A stretch of 64,000 nt of DNA, taken from NCBI GenBank assembly GCA_023250955.1, contig JAHEZQ010000007.1:62001-126000 (forward strand). Direction: 5' to 3'. Below the pieces are notes generated by a model. It was not told the DNA's origin and ran no database searches. It was given only the letters and a program-made list of their open reading frames with translations. The DNA is from Melioribacter sp. (GTDB lineage Bacteria; Bacteroidota; Ignavibacteria; Ignavibacteriales; Melioribacteraceae). The translations under genes were made by a program, and so were the position numbers. This document shows positions 62,628 through 64,000 of the stretch, piece by piece. Numbering within the stretch: the stretch's first letter is position 1; every line of letters starts with the position of its first letter.

Positions 62628-64000
62628 TTAAACAACATATACTTCCTCAAATAAAAAGGAATTTAAATCAACAGCAGCTAAATCTAACGCTTCGGAAGTT
62701 ACGCGATCAATTTCATTCATAACCGAATCGCTGGTTAAATCAACTTCGGTTTTACCTAAAAAGTATATTGCTTCTTTAACAATTATATCAATATATCTTT
62801 GGAAAAGATATTCGCGCCATCTAATCGAATCTGGCCCATTTTTCTCTAAAATCATATTTGCCATTTGCTTTGATGTATTTATCCAATAAATACCGTTTTT
62901 AAAGTCTATTGGGCGTTGATATATGGCTGGCTGTCTCTGATCGCAATCAAAGGGGTCATCGCTTTCGGAAAAAGGATCAGGATGCATTCCTGAAATTCTT
63001 ACTTCGGGGAATGTGTTCGTTTTTTTTACTTTATTCCCGCCCTCGTTTCCAATTTTCCTTTGAGAATTTTTTGGAGGTTGATTCTTTTTTTGTGGATCTA
63101 CATTCCATGTTTCTTCATTATTGCCCTCCACCCCTAAATCATTTCCAACACCAGCTAATCTATCTCTAATTAATTTTTGTAAGAACCTATTTTTCCATCT
63201 GTTTAATAATTCATTTAATTCAGAGGTTTTTTTTAGATTTATTTTTTTCTTTTCTTTTTTTGCTGATTCATCCATCTTTTCACATAGACTTTCAATACAT
63301 TCTTTCGTCCAACTCAACAAAGCCTCTGTTTTACTAGCTCCGATAAATTCGTTTCTGTCGTTGGTCACATATTCTTCATCCTCCATTACTTGAGCATAGC
63401 ATTCTCCATGAATAAATTCACTATAAACATAGGTTCTAAAGTGACCAATCTTACTTATCTCATAATTAGCTATGACTCCTACATCACTTAAAAAATCAAT
63501 ACTATTTCTCCCTCTATATTTATTTCCTTTTAACGGTTCATCAGAAGTAAACAAAGTTAATTTAATCTGTCCGCTAGGATACATTTTAATGTTTTCACCT
63601 TCGTAGTTAATTATTTGGGGACAAACAAATTCGAAAGGTCCTTCAAAACCTTTTTTGGGCAACAAAGATGGGATTCTTAATCTTGTAGATTGGGAGTGTT
63701 GGCTGAGCAATAAGTAAACTTGTTTATGCTGTATTATTCTTTTAGCTTGGGGATGCACAATTAATTTATTAATTAAATCTTTAAGATAATTAGTTTTTTG
63801 TGCACTCTTTGGTTGGAGTCCTCTAACAATTGTAAATCTTTTCCTTTCAAGCAATATGTTTTTTATTTCGTTGTACAAATTACTATTGCTTTTTAATCCC
63901 GATGTTTCAATCGCTTCTTCAATACTTGCTTCAAGATTATTCATTGTTGAATCGAATCCATATTGTTTTAGATCATTGAATCCAAATGAATTTAATTTCG
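62628..64000 (-). CDS. C-terminal part of an unrecognised large protein (N-terminus outside the window)
   Basis: The frame stays open through the right edge: codons upstream of the Met at 63944 read KLNSFGFNDLKQYGFDST, so that Met is probably internal. At least 456 residues are present. A globular first part (to about residue 220) contains QVYLLLSQHSQSTRLRIPSL and HFRTYVYSEFIHGECYAQV. A charged linker (KEKKKINLKK, KKNQPPKNSQRK) follows. The compact C-terminal domain has VRISGMHPDPFSESDDPFDC, YQRPIDFKNGIYWINTS and SIRWREYLFQRYIDII. The C-terminal wording recalls the tail of GHKL/Hsp90-like ATP-binding proteins, but this is only an impression. AT-rich relative to truA next door, suggesting an acquired gene. 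Confidence 0.6.
   Translation of the reverse strand, partial: KLNSFGFNDLKQYGFDSTMNNLEASIEEAIETSGLKSNSNLYNEIKNILLERKRFTIVRGLQPKSAQKTNYLKDLINKLIVHPQAKRIIQHKQVYLLLSQHSQSTRLRIPSLLPKKGFEGPFEFVCPQIINYEGENIKMYPSGQIKLTLFTSDEPLKGNKYRGRNSIDFLSDVGVIANYEISKIGHFRTYVYSEFIHGECYAQVMEDEEYVTNDRNEFIGASKTEALLSWTKECIESLCEKMDESAKKEKKKINLKKTSELNELLNRWKNRFLQKLIRDRLAGVGNDLGVEGNNEETWNVDPQKKNQPPKNSQRKIGNEGGNKVKKTNTFPEVRISGMHPDPFSESDDPFDCDQRQPAIYQRPIDFKNGIYWINTSKQMANMILEKNGPDSIRWREYLFQRYIDIIVKEAIYFLGKTEVDLTSDSVMNEIDRVTSEALDLAAVDLNSFLFEEVYVV

Noticed and set aside
1-64000. tRNA, rRNA, CRISPR arrays, integrases or transposases
   Set aside because: Intergenic gaps were read on both strands; no cloverleaf, regular spaced repeat or recombinase motif was recognised.

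Overview
This window looks like a chromosomal segment from an AT-rich Gram-negative bacterium of the Bacteroidota/Chlorobi (FCB) group, most likely near the Ignavibacteria. That is an inference. It rests on protein types common in that group (DUF3109, DUF3078, DUF4159, a GH92 mannosidase, an M64 peptidase, a long IspH), on signal-peptide and lipoprotein N-termini typical of an outer-membrane cell, on frequent TTG starts, and on a TAnnTTTG-like promoter before valS. No rRNA, tRNA, integrase, transposase or CRISPR array was seen.

Layout. 1-6.3 kb: an edge-truncated GH92 mannosidase, an ATP-cone/P-loop nucleoside-kinase fusion, a SagB-type nitroreductase, a cupin, an M14 carboxypeptidase and an SDR oxidoreductase. 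6.4-11.1 kb: a same-strand cluster of DUF3109, rpoN (sigma-54), an ICMT/NnrU-like membrane methyltransferase and hslV-hslU. 11.1-17.4 kb: HAD acid phosphatase lipoprotein, rubrerythrin, beta-carbonic anhydrase, valS, a TetR regulator with a clear operator, and a PLP ammonia-lyase. 17.4-24.1 kb: lipid kinase, M64 peptidase, and a DUF4159 plus large Gln/Met-rich coiled-coil membrane protein pair. 24.2-28.2 kb: cupredoxin lipoprotein, an ECF sigma/anti-sigma/periplasmic protein operon and a TPR protein.

28.3-31.7 kb holds the most unusual item: a two-gene, AT-richer operon of a HEPN-domain protein (RX4H motif) followed by an 854-residue Orc1/STAND-like ATPase with a long repeat-like C-terminus. 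It has the form of a toxin/effector plus NTPase sensor and is a candidate anti-phage or abortive-infection system that I cannot match to a named one.

31.8-44 kb is a run of mostly minus-strand housekeeping and accessory genes: a coupled MOSC/HEAT/esterase operon, an S23 four-helix-bundle gene with inverted-repeat-like flanks, an intact class D beta-lactamase, VOC, enoyl-CoA hydratase and HAD genes, an isoaspartyl peptidase, a redoxin, uvrB and a CcmE-like small protein. 43.9-53.7 kb: DUF3078, sufE and a complete kdpFABCDE potassium-uptake operon with its own sensor kinase and regulator, preceded by two small ORFs. 53.7-64 kb: a CDF cation exporter, dGTPase, ispH, a deacetylase/amidohydrolase pair, a DMT transporter coupled to truA, and the C-terminal part of an unrecognised AT-rich protein that runs off the right edge.

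Several dispersed intergenic repeats were seen: a 56-bp element captured as the C-terminus of a gene, a 28-bp palindrome overlapping a stop codon, a CCCTCTCC hairpin and a 9-bp tandem repeat.
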